From Leptolyngbya sp. DLM2.Bin27 (GTDB lineage Bacteria; Cyanobacteriota; Cyanobacteriia; Phormidesmidales; Phormidesmidaceae): a DNA stretch of 50,491 nucleotides. The translations under genes were made by a program, and so were the position numbers. The stretch lies in the NCBI GenBank assembly GCA_007694115.1, contig RECJ01000215.1:1-50491 (forward strand), read 5' to 3'. A model generated the notes under the pieces. The model was not told the origin of the DNA, did no database searches, and saw nothing but the letters and a program-made list of their open reading frames with translations. Positions 25,495 through 33,493 of this stretch are shown here, in pieces. The first letter of the stretch is position 1, and every line of letters begins with the position of its first letter.

Positions 25495-27108
25495 ATGAAT
25501 ATTCTTCTGGTCTATCCACGTTTTCCGCAAAGCTTTTGGTCCTTTGACAAAACCTTGGAGCTGGTAGGCCTGAAGGCGCAGCTTCCCCCCCTCGGCCTGG
25601 TGACGGTGGCCGCTATTTTGCCCCAGAGCTGGAACTACAAGCTGGTAGACCGCAACGTGCGCGAGGTGCGCGAGGACGAGTGGCAGTGGGCCGATATCGT
25701 GGTGATCTCGGCGATGATTGTCCACCGCACCGACTTCTATGACGCCGTCCACACCGCTAAGCGCTACGGCAAGCTGGTGGCGGTGGGTGGCCCCTACCCC
25801 ACCTCTATGCCCCACGAGTCAGAGGATGCCGGGGCCGACTTTTTGATCCTCGACGAAGGGGAAATTACCCTGCCGATGTTTGTGGAGGCGGTGGAACGGG
25901 GCGACCAGAGCGGCACCTTTCGATCCGGCGGCGAAAAGCCCGCCGTCACCGACACCCCCGTGCCCCGCTACGACCTGCTGGAGATGGACGCCTACGCCGA
26001 GATGTCGGTGCAGTTTTCTCGCGGCTGCCCCTTCCAGTGCGAGTTTTGCGACATTATTGTGCTCTATGGCCGCAAGCCCCGCACCAAAGACCCCGAGCAG
26101 CTGCTGGCCGAGCTTCAGTGCCTCTACGACCTGGGCTGGCGGCGCAGCATCTTCATGGTTGACGACAACTTCATCGGCAACAAGCGCAACGTCAAACTGT
26201 TGCTCAAGGCGATGAAACCCTGGATGGAGGAGCGTGGTTATCCCTTCTCCTTTGCCACTGAGGCCTCGGTGGATCTAGCCCAGGATCCAGAGCTGATGCA
26301 GATGATGGTTGACTGCAACTTTGGCACCGTCTTTTTGGGCATCGAAACCCCGGACGACGACAGTCTGACCTTGACCAAAAAGTTTCAGAATACGCGCGAT
26401 CCCCTGTCGGATTCGGTGGTCTCCATTGCCCAGGCGGGGCTGCGGGTGATGGCGGGGCTGATCGTCGGCTTCGACGGCGAAAAGTCTGGGGCCGGGCGGC
26501 GGATCTACGAATTTGTTGAGCAGACCGCCATCCCCACCGCCCTGGTGAGCATGCTGCAAGCGCTGCCCGACACCGCCCTCTGGCACCGCCTAGAGAAAGA
26601 AGGTCGCCTGCTGGGCAAGAGCGCTGACATCAACCAGACCACCCTGATGAACTTCGTGCCCACCCGGCCCATCGAAGAAATTACCGAAGAATACATCCAG
26701 GTGTTCTGGGATCTCTACGATCCGCTGACGGTGCTCAACCGCACCTATCGCCACTTTTTGACCCTGGGCGAGGCCCAAAAGCGCAACTACAAAAACCGCA
26801 CCACCTCGGCGGGTGCCCCCGACATCAACTGGGTGACGATTCGCGCCTTTTTGATTGTGGTGTGGCGGCAGGGTGTGCTGCGCAAGACCCGGCTACGGTT
26901 TTGGGTCAACCTGGCGGTGATGCTTTGGCGCTACCCAGCCGTGGCCGCCAACTATATATCGGTGTGTGCCCAGGCCGAGCACTTTATCGACTTTCGCCAG
27001 ATTGTGCGGCAAAACATCGAAGAGCAGTTGGCCGCCTACATTGAGGCTAAAAAAGCCACCGATCAGGCTACCGCCGCCGCTGAATCGGTGGCGGTGCCCG
27101 TGAGCTAG
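25495..27108 (+). CDS. B12-binding radical SAM protein with DUF4070-like tail
   Basis: 537 residues. The cobalamin-binding-type domain is at about 1-140 (MNILLVYPRFPQSFW, PPLGLVTVAAILP, VVISAMIVHR, VGGPYPTSMP, LDEGE). The radical SAM cluster motif is C178, C182, C185 in SRGCPFQCEFC. FMVDDNFIGNKRNVK and FLGIETPDD follow, and the region after about 370 resembles DUF4070. This set is shared with hopanoid methylase/HpnP-like and related proteins, but the substrate cannot be named. It is unlinked to the other B12-radical SAM gene at 11.4 kb and clearly different in sequence. ATG at 25495 starts directly at the domain. Confidence 0.85.
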   Translation: MNILLVYPRFPQSFWSFDKTLELVGLKAQLPPLGLVTVAAILPQSWNYKLVDRNVREVREDEWQWADIVVISAMIVHRTDFYDAVHTAKRYGKLVAVGGPYPTSMPHESEDAGADFLILDEGEITLPMFVEAVERGDQSGTFRSGGEKPAVTDTPVPRYDLLEMDAYAEMSVQFSRGCPFQCEFCDIIVLYGRKPRTKDPEQLLAELQCLYDLGWRRSIFMVDDNFIGNKRNVKLLLKAMKPWMEERGYPFSFATEASVDLAQDPELMQMMVDCNFGTVFLGIETPDDDSLTLTKKFQNTRDPLSDSVVSIAQAGLRVMAGLIVGFDGEKSGAGRRIYEFVEQTAIPTALVSMLQALPDTALWHRLEKEGRLLGKSADINQTTLMNFVPTRPIEEITEEYIQVFWDLYDPLTVLNRTYRHFLTLGEAQKRNYKNRTTSAGAPDINWVTIRAFLIVVWRQGVLRKTRLRFWVNLAVMLWRYPAVAANYISVCAQAEHFIDFRQIVRQNIEEQLAAYIEAKKATDQATAAAESVAVPVS

Positions 27109-27184
27109 ATTCGGCCCTCCCAGGGCAAGGCCTAAGATCATCTCCGGCAAAGAAAACACCCCACTTACAAGGTGTTCTACTGTA

Positions 27185-27204
27185 GGGCAAACGGTGGTTT
27201 GCCC
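27185..27204. repeat. Dispersed hairpin GGGCAAAC/GTTTGCCC
   Basis: A perfect 8-bp inverted repeat with loop GGTG, preceded by TGTA. It matches the hairpin at 13047-13065. Confidence 0.6.
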
Positions 27205-27242
27205 AGTGCCGGGAAGTTCTTTTTGAGCAATGGCCTAGCACC

Positions 27243-27280
27243 ATGGCCGAGGCACTTCAGGGGCCTCGGCCATCGTTTTG
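27243..27280 (+). terminator. Terminator after radical SAM gene
   Basis: ATGGCCGAGGC, a 9-nt loop and GCCTCGGCCAT make a perfect 11-bp stem followed by CGTTTTG. It lies about 135 bp past the radical SAM stop on the same strand. Confidence 0.75.
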
Positions 27281-27293
27281 AGCAAGCACAGCA

Positions 27294-27320
27294 GGGCGCA
27301 CCGCTGTGCGCCCCTACAGG
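27294..27320. repeat. Dispersed hairpin GGGCGCAC/GTGCGCCC
   Basis: A perfect 8-bp inverted repeat with loop CGCT, followed by CTACAGG. It is of the same general build as the hairpins at 7679, 13047 and 27185. Confidence 0.6.
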
Positions 27321-27495
27321 TTGGCCGACTGCCTATCGGGGATATGAAATTCGGATTCGGTATTAGTCCCTCAGCCGCTTCAGCTCTGGTAGGGGTAAAT
27401 GGTCTTTGCCCTTACCCAAATTCATGCCTCAATTCAGCAACCCCCGCTGGGGCAATCGCCACCGTCCCAGATGTAGCGCTAAGGCTGGCAAGAAG

Positions 27496-27523
27496 TTGCT
27501 TTCCAGACGCTATATCTGATAAT
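27496..27523 (+). promoter_or_regulatory. Candidate nrdJ promoter
   Basis: TTGCTT (27496-27501), a 16-nt spacer and GATAAT (27518-27523) resemble a sigma-70-type promoter. A second TATGAT follows at 27531. The leader would be about 130 nt. Prediction only. Confidence 0.4.
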
Positions 27524-27661
27524 AATCCGTTATGATAATCGACCATTGGGCGATCTCTGAATCTGGGCTAAGATTCTGCCGATTCATGCGGTTTCCTCGC
27601 GCCCGATCTGGGTGATAACGCACCGATCTACGTTCTCTCTCGCTAGCAAAAGGCTGATTCC

Positions 27662-30600
27662 ATGGTTCAAGAACTTCCCCGTACCCGGTCGCAGGGGCCA
27701 TTCCCTGAGGCAGCTCCAGCGGCGTTTCCCGTGTTTTACCGCACCTACAGCCGCCGGGGCGAGGTGGTAGAGGGGCAGCGCGAAACCTGGGAACAGGTGT
27801 GCGATCGCACCCTAGCCGGTCTAGTCGAGCTGGGCAACCTCACCGACGAAGAGGCCGCCCTGCTAGGCCGCATGCAGCGCCAGGTCAAAGCCCTACCCTC
27901 CGGTCGCTGGCTGTGGGTGGGCGGCACCGCCTGGAGCAAGCAGCCCGAGAACTTCTCCGGGGCCTACAACTGCACCAGCACCAACGTAGTCGACTGGCAT
28001 GCCTTCGGCCTGATGATGGATCTAGCCATGATGGGCTGCGGCACCGGGGCCATACTTGAACCCAAATACATCAGCCAAATCCCCGCTCTTCGCAACCACA
28101 TCACCGTCACCATGGCGGGCGACATTGGCGAAACCCCCGTGGCTGAGCGGCGGGAGGTCACCGACGTCACCATCGACGGCAACCAGGTCACCATTCGCGT
28201 CGGCGACAGCCGCCAGGGCTGGGTCAAGTCCTACGAGACCCTGCTGGAGCTATCCACCGACGAGCGGTTCACTGGCGAGGTCAACGTCACCATCGACCTG
28301 CGCGATGTGCGCCCCGCAGGCGAAAAACTCAAGGGCTTTGGCGGCGTGGCCAACCCGGTGCGCCTGTCGCTGCTCTACGATCGCTGTGCCAATATTCTCA
28401 ACAAGGCCCACGGTCGCCAGCTCAACTCCGTCGAGTGCTGCCTGCTGATCGACGAAGCCGCCGCCTGCGTGGTAGCCGGAAATATTCGCAGGTCCGCAGG
28501 CATGCGCCAGTTTGACAGCAACGACACCCTGGCCGCCAACGCCAAAGACAACCTCTGGCAGCAAGATGCCGAGGGCAACTGGCGGATTGACCCCGAGCGC
28601 GACGTGCTGCGCATGGCCAACCACACCCGCGTGTTTCACACCAAGCCCAGCCTGCAAGACTGTGTAGATTCTGTCCGCAAGCAGTTTTACTCGGGCGAGG
28701 GGGCAATCCAGTGGGCCGGAGAGGCCAAAAAACGGGCTGGGGCCGACGACCGCTACGGCCTCAACCCCTGCGTCACGGCTGACACCTGGGTCCATACCGG
28801 AGATGGGCCACGGCAGGTGAAAGACTTAATTGGTCAGCAGCACAGCACCTACGTCAACGGAGAGCTATTTAGCACGACCCCTGAAGGCTTTTTCTACTCG
28901 GGAACCAAGCCAGTCCTCAAGCTCACGACCCAAGCAGGTCAGACCCTGCGCCTCACCGGCAACCATCGTGTACTGAAGGTAACGGCCCAAACTCAGAAAG
29001 CTCAGTACACCGAGTGGGTGGCTGCCGAAACCCTCCAGCCTGGCGATCGGGTCATGCTCCATAACCATCGGGGCTTACAGCCCTGGGAAGGCAAGGGAAC
29101 CCTTGAAGCAGGCTGGCTTTTGGGGAACTTGGTCGGCGATGGCAGCCTGGCCAAAACCCAGTGGCATGCCATGGCTCTACTGCGTTTCTGGGGAGATGCT
29201 CAGGAGGAAATGAGTGAGCACGCCATTGCCCTGCTCCAAACCGCTGTGGGCTACGAACGTCGGACAGCAGCAGCCTGTTATCATACCCAGCTGAAGCATC
29301 GGGTAATTAACTCCACCGGGCTAGCCCAACTCGCGGCCGAATTTGGCATCAGCCCAGGGCACAAGGCTGTGACCAGCGATATTGAGCAAGGCAGTTACGA
29401 GTTTTATCGTGGCTTTTTGCAGGGGCTGTTTGATGCCGATGGCAGTGTTCAGAGCCATCAACGTAAAGGTATTAGCGTTCGACTGGCCCAGAGCAACCTA
29501 ACTACTCTAGAAGCCGTTCAGCGGATGCTAGGGCGCTTAGGCATCGTCGCCACTATTTACCAAGAGCGGCGACCCGAAGGCTATCGGTTAATGCCTGACA
29601 CTAACCGTGAATTAGCTTCCTATTTCTGCCAGTCTCAGCACGAGCTTGTGATTGCCAATGACAATCTACAGGTTTTTCAAGCTTTGGTGGGCTTCCGGGA
29701 ACCCGCTAAAGCCGACAAACTGGCTGAGGTATTAGCTAACGACAAGCGACGTCCCAACCGGGAACGATTTACGGCCACTGTGGCGGCTGTCGTGCCAGAC
29801 GGGGTTGAAGCTGTCTATGACTGCACTGTTCCTGGGCCAGCCCGCTTCGATGCCAATGGATTGGTTGCCCATAACTGCGGCGAGATCATCGGATCCAATT
29901 TTCACTGTGTAGCAGGTTCTACGCTGCTCATCACCCGTGATGGCCTCCACCCGATTCAGTCCCTCGTAGGGCAATCGGTGGAGGTGTGGAACGGTCGCCG
30001 CTGGAGTCAGGTGGTGCCTGTACAGACGGGGCAAAATCGCCAAATGTATCGGGTCACCTTTGGCGATGGCACTTGGCTGGACGTGACTGAAAAGCATCGC
30101 TTCTTTGTGGGCGATCGCTTTAGCAGCACCTATACCGAACTGACCACCAAGGAACTGAGCGATCGCCTTGGGAATCACCCCTATGCCCTGCACACAGAGC
30201 CGTTCAAAATCGACTATCGCGACGGCGAGTTTGTCGATCCCACCTGGGCCTACACCCTGGGGCAACTGGTGGGAGATGGTTCCCTGTGCCAGTCCAACGG
30301 CAAGCCCCAGCTTCAGCTGCGCCTCTATGGCGCTAAGAGTTACCAAAGCCTAGCCCTGGCTGGGCGCACCTCTGGCAAGCTGCGCTACTACGCCGAAAAT
30401 CCTCAAACCCCCTGCCTGCTCTACACTGGCTTCCACGAAAACTTTGATCCAGAGCAGGTACGCGCCCTCAAGGGTGAGGCCCAAGCTCTAGATGCCTTGG
30501 CCAGCTGGAACCGGGAGGGCATTCTGCACTTCATCGCTGGGTTAATTGATGCCGATGGCTCTGAAACCCCCTCCGGTGGCGTGCGCCTCTATATTTCCGA

Positions 30601-31960
30601 TTACGAGCGGGCCTATCGCCTGTATCTGCTGCTGCTGAAGTGCGGCATTCGTTCCTCCATCAACCTGGCGGCCCAGGCCGGAAGCGAAACTAACCTGGGA
30701 GTGCGGCAAAAGGATTTGTGGTATCTGCAAATTACCGACTGCGCCGCTATTCCCTGCCAGCGGGTGGATACGTCTAGGGGCCATGCACCCAAGACCAAGG
30801 GCAAGCGGCAGGTGATTCGTTCCGTGGAACCGATCCCCGGCCAGCACGATAGCTTCTGCTTCAACGAGCCGGAATTGCATAAAGGCGTTTTTGGTGGCAC
30901 CTTGACGGGGCAGTGCAACCTGGCGGAGGTGCACCTCAACCAGCTCGACCCTGAGAACTTGCAGGATCAAGAAGATGCCTTTACCGCAGCCGCCCTGTCG
31001 GTAGCGGTGCTGCTCAACCACCAGTTCCAGGAGCCTCGCTACCAGAAGTCGCGCCTAGAAGACCCGATTGTCGGCGTCTCCTTTACCGGGCTGTTTGACT
31101 TCTTTGTGATCGCCCTGGGGGTCGAGTGGCTGCGCTGGTGGGAGGCCGGTCGCCCCAACACCATGCAGGGGCTAGATTTCAAGGCCAGAGAAGAAGAATA
31201 TCTGACCCGCTGGAAGGATATTGTCCACAAGGTCGTGGGGGAATATTGCGATCGCCACCATCTAGTGCGCCCCAACCGCTGCACCACCGTACAGCCGGCG
31301 GGCACAAAATCGCTGCTGACCGGGGCTAGCCCCGGCTGGCACCCGCCCAAGGCCCAGCGCTTCATTCGCCGCATCACCTTCCGCAAAAACGACCCGGTGG
31401 CCATGGCCTGCATCGACTACGGCTACACCGTGTTGCCCTCCCAGACCGACAAAGATGATCACGGCAATCTGCTCAACGACCCCTTCGACCCCCGCTGCAC
31501 CGAGTGGCTGGTCGAGATTCCGGTGGAAGTGCCCTGGGCCAACCTGCCCGGTGCCGACGAAATCGCCATTGAGAAATTCTCGGCGGCGGCTCAGTTTGAC
31601 TTCTACATGCAGGTGCAAAAGCACTACACCACCCACAACACCTCCGCCACCATCGAGTTTCGCGAACCGGAGCTAGAGTCGCTGGCCGAGCGCATCTACC
31701 AGGTGATCCAAAACGACGAAGGCTATATCTCCGCCGCCCTGCTGGCTCGGTTCGACGACCTGCAAACCTTCCCCCGCCTGCCCTTTGAACCGATCGACAA
31801 GGCCACCTTTGAGGCCCACAAGCAGCAGGTTGAGGCCCGGCGCGGTACCGACAACTTCCACAGTGCCCTATCCCGCTACGATGCGGGTGAGATGATTGAG
31901 GCTGGCCCCGCTGGCTGCGACTCTGACAAGTGCATGATGCCGGAGCAAAAGCCCGACTGA
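27662..31960 (+). CDS. nrdJ: Class II (B12-dependent) ribonucleotide reductase with two inteins
   Basis: Reduces ribonucleotides to deoxyribonucleotides using adenosylcobalamin. The 1432-residue precursor has three host parts: 1-369, 739-748 and 1085-1432, which join to 727 residues, close to the Lactobacillus enzyme (739). Joined, the host reads LNP-CGEIIGSNFH-CNLAEVHLNQ, the family's continuous active-site segment. By family comparison C739 (spliced 370) is the thiyl-radical Cys and C1085 (spliced 380) one of the redox pair. Its partner is probably C104 in NCTST, and the swinging-arm pair is C1419/C1424 (CDSDKC) near the C-terminus. The reading frame is open throughout with no stop. The nearest genes are unrelated, but nrdR, the likely regulator, is 14 kb away in this window. 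A strong terminator follows. Confidence 0.95.
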   Translation: MVQELPRTRSQGPFPEAAPAAFPVFYRTYSRRGEVVEGQRETWEQVCDRTLAGLVELGNLTDEEAALLGRMQRQVKALPSGRWLWVGGTAWSKQPENFSGAYNCTSTNVVDWHAFGLMMDLAMMGCGTGAILEPKYISQIPALRNHITVTMAGDIGETPVAERREVTDVTIDGNQVTIRVGDSRQGWVKSYETLLELSTDERFTGEVNVTIDLRDVRPAGEKLKGFGGVANPVRLSLLYDRCANILNKAHGRQLNSVECCLLIDEAAACVVAGNIRRSAGMRQFDSNDTLAANAKDNLWQQDAEGNWRIDPERDVLRMANHTRVFHTKPSLQDCVDSVRKQFYSGEGAIQWAGEAKKRAGADDRYGLNPCVTADTWVHTGDGPRQVKDLIGQQHSTYVNGELFSTTPEGFFYSGTKPVLKLTTQAGQTLRLTGNHRVLKVTAQTQKAQYTEWVAAETLQPGDRVMLHNHRGLQPWEGKGTLEAGWLLGNLVGDGSLAKTQWHAMALLRFWGDAQEEMSEHAIALLQTAVGYERRTAAACYHTQLKHRVINSTGLAQLAAEFGISPGHKAVTSDIEQGSYEFYRGFLQGLFDADGSVQSHQRKGISVRLAQSNLTTLEAVQRMLGRLGIVATIYQERRPEGYRLMPDTNRELASYFCQSQHELVIANDNLQVFQALVGFREPAKADKLAEVLANDKRRPNRERFTATVAAVVPDGVEAVYDCTVPGPARFDANGLVAHNCGEIIGSNFHCVAGSTLLITRDGLHPIQSLVGQSVEVWNGRRWSQVVPVQTGQNRQMYRVTFGDGTWLDVTEKHRFFVGDRFSSTYTELTTKELSDRLGNHPYALHTEPFKIDYRDGEFVDPTWAYTLGQLVGDGSLCQSNGKPQLQLRLYGAKSYQSLALAGRTSGKLRYYAENPQTPCLLYTGFHENFDPEQVRALKGEAQALDALASWNREGILHFIAGLIDADGSETPSGGVRLYISDYERAYRLYLLLLKCGIRSSINLAAQAGSETNLGVRQKDLWYLQITDCAAIPCQRVDTSRGHAPKTKGKRQVIRSVEPIPGQHDSFCFNEPELHKGVFGGTLTGQCNLAEVHLNQLDPENLQDQEDAFTAAALSVAVLLNHQFQEPRYQKSRLEDPIVGVSFTGLFDFFVIALGVEWLRWWEAGRPNTMQGLDFKAREEEYLTRWKDIVHKVVGEYCDRHHLVRPNRCTTVQPAGTKSLLTGASPGWHPPKAQRFIRRITFRKNDPVAMACIDYGYTVLPSQTDKDDHGNLLNDPFDPRCTEWLVEIPVEVPWANLPGADEIAIEKFSAAAQFDFYMQVQKHYTTHNTSATIEFREPELESLAERIYQVIQNDEGYISAALLARFDDLQTFPRLPFEPIDKATFEAHKQQVEARRGTDNFHSALSRYDAGEMIEAGPAGCDSDKCMMPEQKPD
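28769..29875 (+). mobile_element. Intein 1 of NrdJ, with LAGLIDADG endonuclease (369 aa)
   Basis: A protein-splicing element in frame in nrdJ. It starts with Cys1 (CVTADTWVHTGDG, block A), block B is TGNHRVLKV (Thr63, His66), and it ends with the block F/G segment YDCTVPGPARFDANGLVAHN, so penultimate His and terminal Asn are present; the +1 host residue is Cys. Two LAGLIDADG-type helices, LLGNLVGDGS (about 117-126) and LQGLFDADGS (about 218-226), indicate a complete homing endonuclease. All splicing residues look intact. It is inserted directly before the presumed thiyl-radical cysteine of the reductase. Confidence 0.94.
29906..30913 (+). mobile_element. Intein 2 of NrdJ, LAGLIDADG, Gln-terminated (336 aa)
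   Basis: A second intein starting ten codons after the first. It begins with Cys1 (CVAGSTLLITRDG); block B is DVTEKHRFFV (Thr61, His64). Endonuclease motifs are LGQLVGDGS (about 118-126) and IAGLIDADGS (about 210-219). The C-terminal part reads FCFNEPELHKGVFGGTLTGQ, so the last residue is Gln and the penultimate Gly, not the usual His-Asn. The +1 residue is Cys. Gln-ending inteins are a known minority class, recorded at reductase sites, so splicing is still expected. It is unlike intein 1 in sequence, so tandem duplication is not the source. Confidence 0.92.
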
Positions 31961-31985
31961 GCCCGTCTAGGATAGGGAGATAGCG

Positions 31986-32021
31986 AAAAGCGTGTCTGGC
32001 TGAGCCAGGCACGCTTTTTTT
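31986..32021 (+). terminator. Rho-independent terminator of nrdJ
   Basis: AAAGCGTGTCTGGC pairs with GCCAGGCACGCTTT (one U-G pair) around a TGA loop, then a T-tract of seven. It lies 26 bp past the nrdJ stop. Confidence 0.92.
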
Positions 32022-32098
32022 AGGGAGAGTTTGGTTGAGGGCAAACAACCGTTTCCCTGGGGAATCGGGGGTAGCCAAGCAGGATTCGGTCTCAGATC

Positions 32099-33493
32099 TC
32101 AGCTCAGATCACTGATGTCGTCGATGCTGTCTAACAGGTCGTCGGAGGCAGATTCGGTGCCAGGGTCATTGAGCAGACTTTCCAGGTCTTCGGTATCAAA
32201 ATCGGTGGTGTCGAAGTTGGCAGTAGCAAACTCGGCTGTGTCGAAGTTGGCACTGGCAAAATCGCCCCTGGCAAAATCGTCCCTGGCAAAATCGGTGGTG
32301 CCAATTTCGGCATCTAGGCTAAATCCTGCGTTCGGATCGCCCTCGGTATCGCTATCGAGCTGATTGTTATCGAGCAGGCCAGCTAAATCTAAATCGTCTG
32401 TGGCGGCTGGGGTATCCGACACCGGAGAAAAGTCATCCACATCTAGATCGAAGCCGGTGTCCGGGGTAGTTTCATTGGCCAAAGAGATGGCGTTTGCCAG
32501 ATCAAAATCGGCTGAGGGTGGGGCAGCGGCTGCGGTTCCGGTCTGAAGCAGTTGTAGGCGAGCTTCGTAGCTCTGCTCTAGTTCCTGGGTGCGCTGGGTG
32601 AGCTCATCTTGGTAATGCTCAATTTTTTCGGCCAGCTTTTGCTCATAGTCCAGCCGCAGGGCCGCCTCTAGTTCACGGCGCAGATTGAGCTCTAGCTCTG
32701 CGGTGGAGGGCTGGTCTGACGCGCCAACGGAGGGGCTGGGGCTCTTGCCTGAGACCATTTGCAGTCGGGCTTCATACTCTTGCTCCATGGTCGCTAGACG
32801 CTGAGCCATGTCGTCTTGGTACTGGGCAATGCGTTCGGCCAGCCGTTGGTCGTACTCGATCTGGAGGCGAGTTTCTAGATCGGCGAGGCTGGCGGCAGCG
32901 GCAAGGCTGGCTATCGACTGATCGGCTGGCCCCAGCAATCCGGGGGAGATATTGCTCGGTGACCGCTGGCCCTGGGTTTGGTCAAAGCCAGATTGCGCCG
33001 CGATCGCACTGGCGGTCGCCTCTGCTAACCGTTGGTCATAGTCTTGCTGAACCTGCGATCGCACTTCAGCCAGCCGCGCTTGCAGATGCTGCTCGTAGGC
33101 CTGCTGCATTTTAGCAGCGACCTCTTTGAGGCGGGTTTCATACTGTTTACGAATGCGCAGCTCCACCGAGCTGTCGGCGGCGGCGGCATCGCCCTCCCGG
33201 CTCTGACGGGCGCTGTACTCGGCCTCTAGATCGTTGCGCTGATCCTCAAGCTGGGCTTGGTAGCGCTCTGTGCTGGCGGCCAGCTGCGCTTCGTAATCTG
33301 CTTGCAGCTGCAGGGTGGCATCGCGCAGCCGCTGCTCATGCTCTACCTCTAGGTCGGTCTGACGTTTTTGGCTCTGGTGCAAGGCCTCAGTCAGCTCATT
33401 TACCTGGCCCTGGCGCAGATAATAGCCGACAATGACCGCCAGCAGCAGACCAATTAAACTGGCAATAATGAGACCTTGCGTAAGTTGAGGCAT
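32099..33493 (-). CDS. Membrane-anchored coiled-coil protein with acidic pentapeptide-like tail
   Basis: 464 residues. One N-terminal membrane helix (about 7-24) leads into a long coiled coil rich in Q, E, L, R (about 28-330) that contains repeated units such as YDQRLAERIAQYQDDMAQR and YEQKLAEKIEHYQDELTQR. The acidic C-terminal part includes about eight successive five-residue units of the form (D/N)Fxxx (DFARD, DFARG, DFASA, NFDTA, EFATA, NFDTT). Function unknown; a membrane-tethered scaffold is plausible. The start is set at 33493 (MPQLTQGLIIASLIG) where the helix begins; the 24 residues upstream look untranslated. Confidence 0.75.
   Translation of the reverse strand: MPQLTQGLIIASLIGLLLAVIVGYYLRQGQVNELTEALHQSQKRQTDLEVEHEQRLRDATLQLQADYEAQLAASTERYQAQLEDQRNDLEAEYSARQSREGDAAAADSSVELRIRKQYETRLKEVAAKMQQAYEQHLQARLAEVRSQVQQDYDQRLAEATASAIAAQSGFDQTQGQRSPSNISPGLLGPADQSIASLAAAASLADLETRLQIEYDQRLAERIAQYQDDMAQRLATMEQEYEARLQMVSGKSPSPSVGASDQPSTAELELNLRRELEAALRLDYEQKLAEKIEHYQDELTQRTQELEQSYEARLQLLQTGTAAAAPPSADFDLANAISLANETTPDTGFDLDVDDFSPVSDTPAATDDLDLAGLLDNNQLDSDTEGDPNAGFSLDAEIGTTDFARDDFARGDFASANFDTAEFATANFDTTDFDTEDLESLLNDPGTESASDDLLDSIDDISDLS
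32200..32310. repeat. 15-bp coding repeat array
   Basis: Tandem, partly degenerate 15-bp units (for example CTGGCAAAATCGCCC, CTGGCAAAATCGTCC) underlie the five-residue (D/N)Fxxx repeat of the coiled-coil protein. The near-identical neighbouring units suggest recent expansion by slippage. Confidence 0.75.

Larger units (their letters stand above)
27109..27661. other. Intergenic region upstream of nrdJ, 553 bp
   Basis: No gene was seen. It holds, in order: a weak hairpin AACACC/GGTGTT (about 27156), dispersed hairpin GGGCAAAC/GTTTGCCC (27185-27204), an 11-bp terminator (27243-27280), dispersed hairpin GGGCGCAC/GTGCGCCC (27294-27313), and a candidate nrdJ promoter near 27496-27523. No B12 riboswitch box was recognised. 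Confidence 0.6.

Noticed and set aside
27496..27560. NrdR box upstream of nrdJ (CTATAT half-site near 27510)
   Set aside because: Only half of the palindromic consensus matches and no second box at the usual spacing was found.
27360..27661. Cobalamin riboswitch ahead of nrdJ
   Set aside because: No B12 box or matching paired elements were recognisable.
28769..30913. Group I or II intron in nrdJ instead of inteins
   Set aside because: The frame stays open through both insertions and shows protein-splicing blocks A, B, F and G plus LAGLIDADG motifs.
32031..32363. Plus-strand Ser/Leu-rich frame opposite the coiled-coil gene
   Set aside because: It mirrors the repeat of the real minus-strand gene; composition is an artefact.
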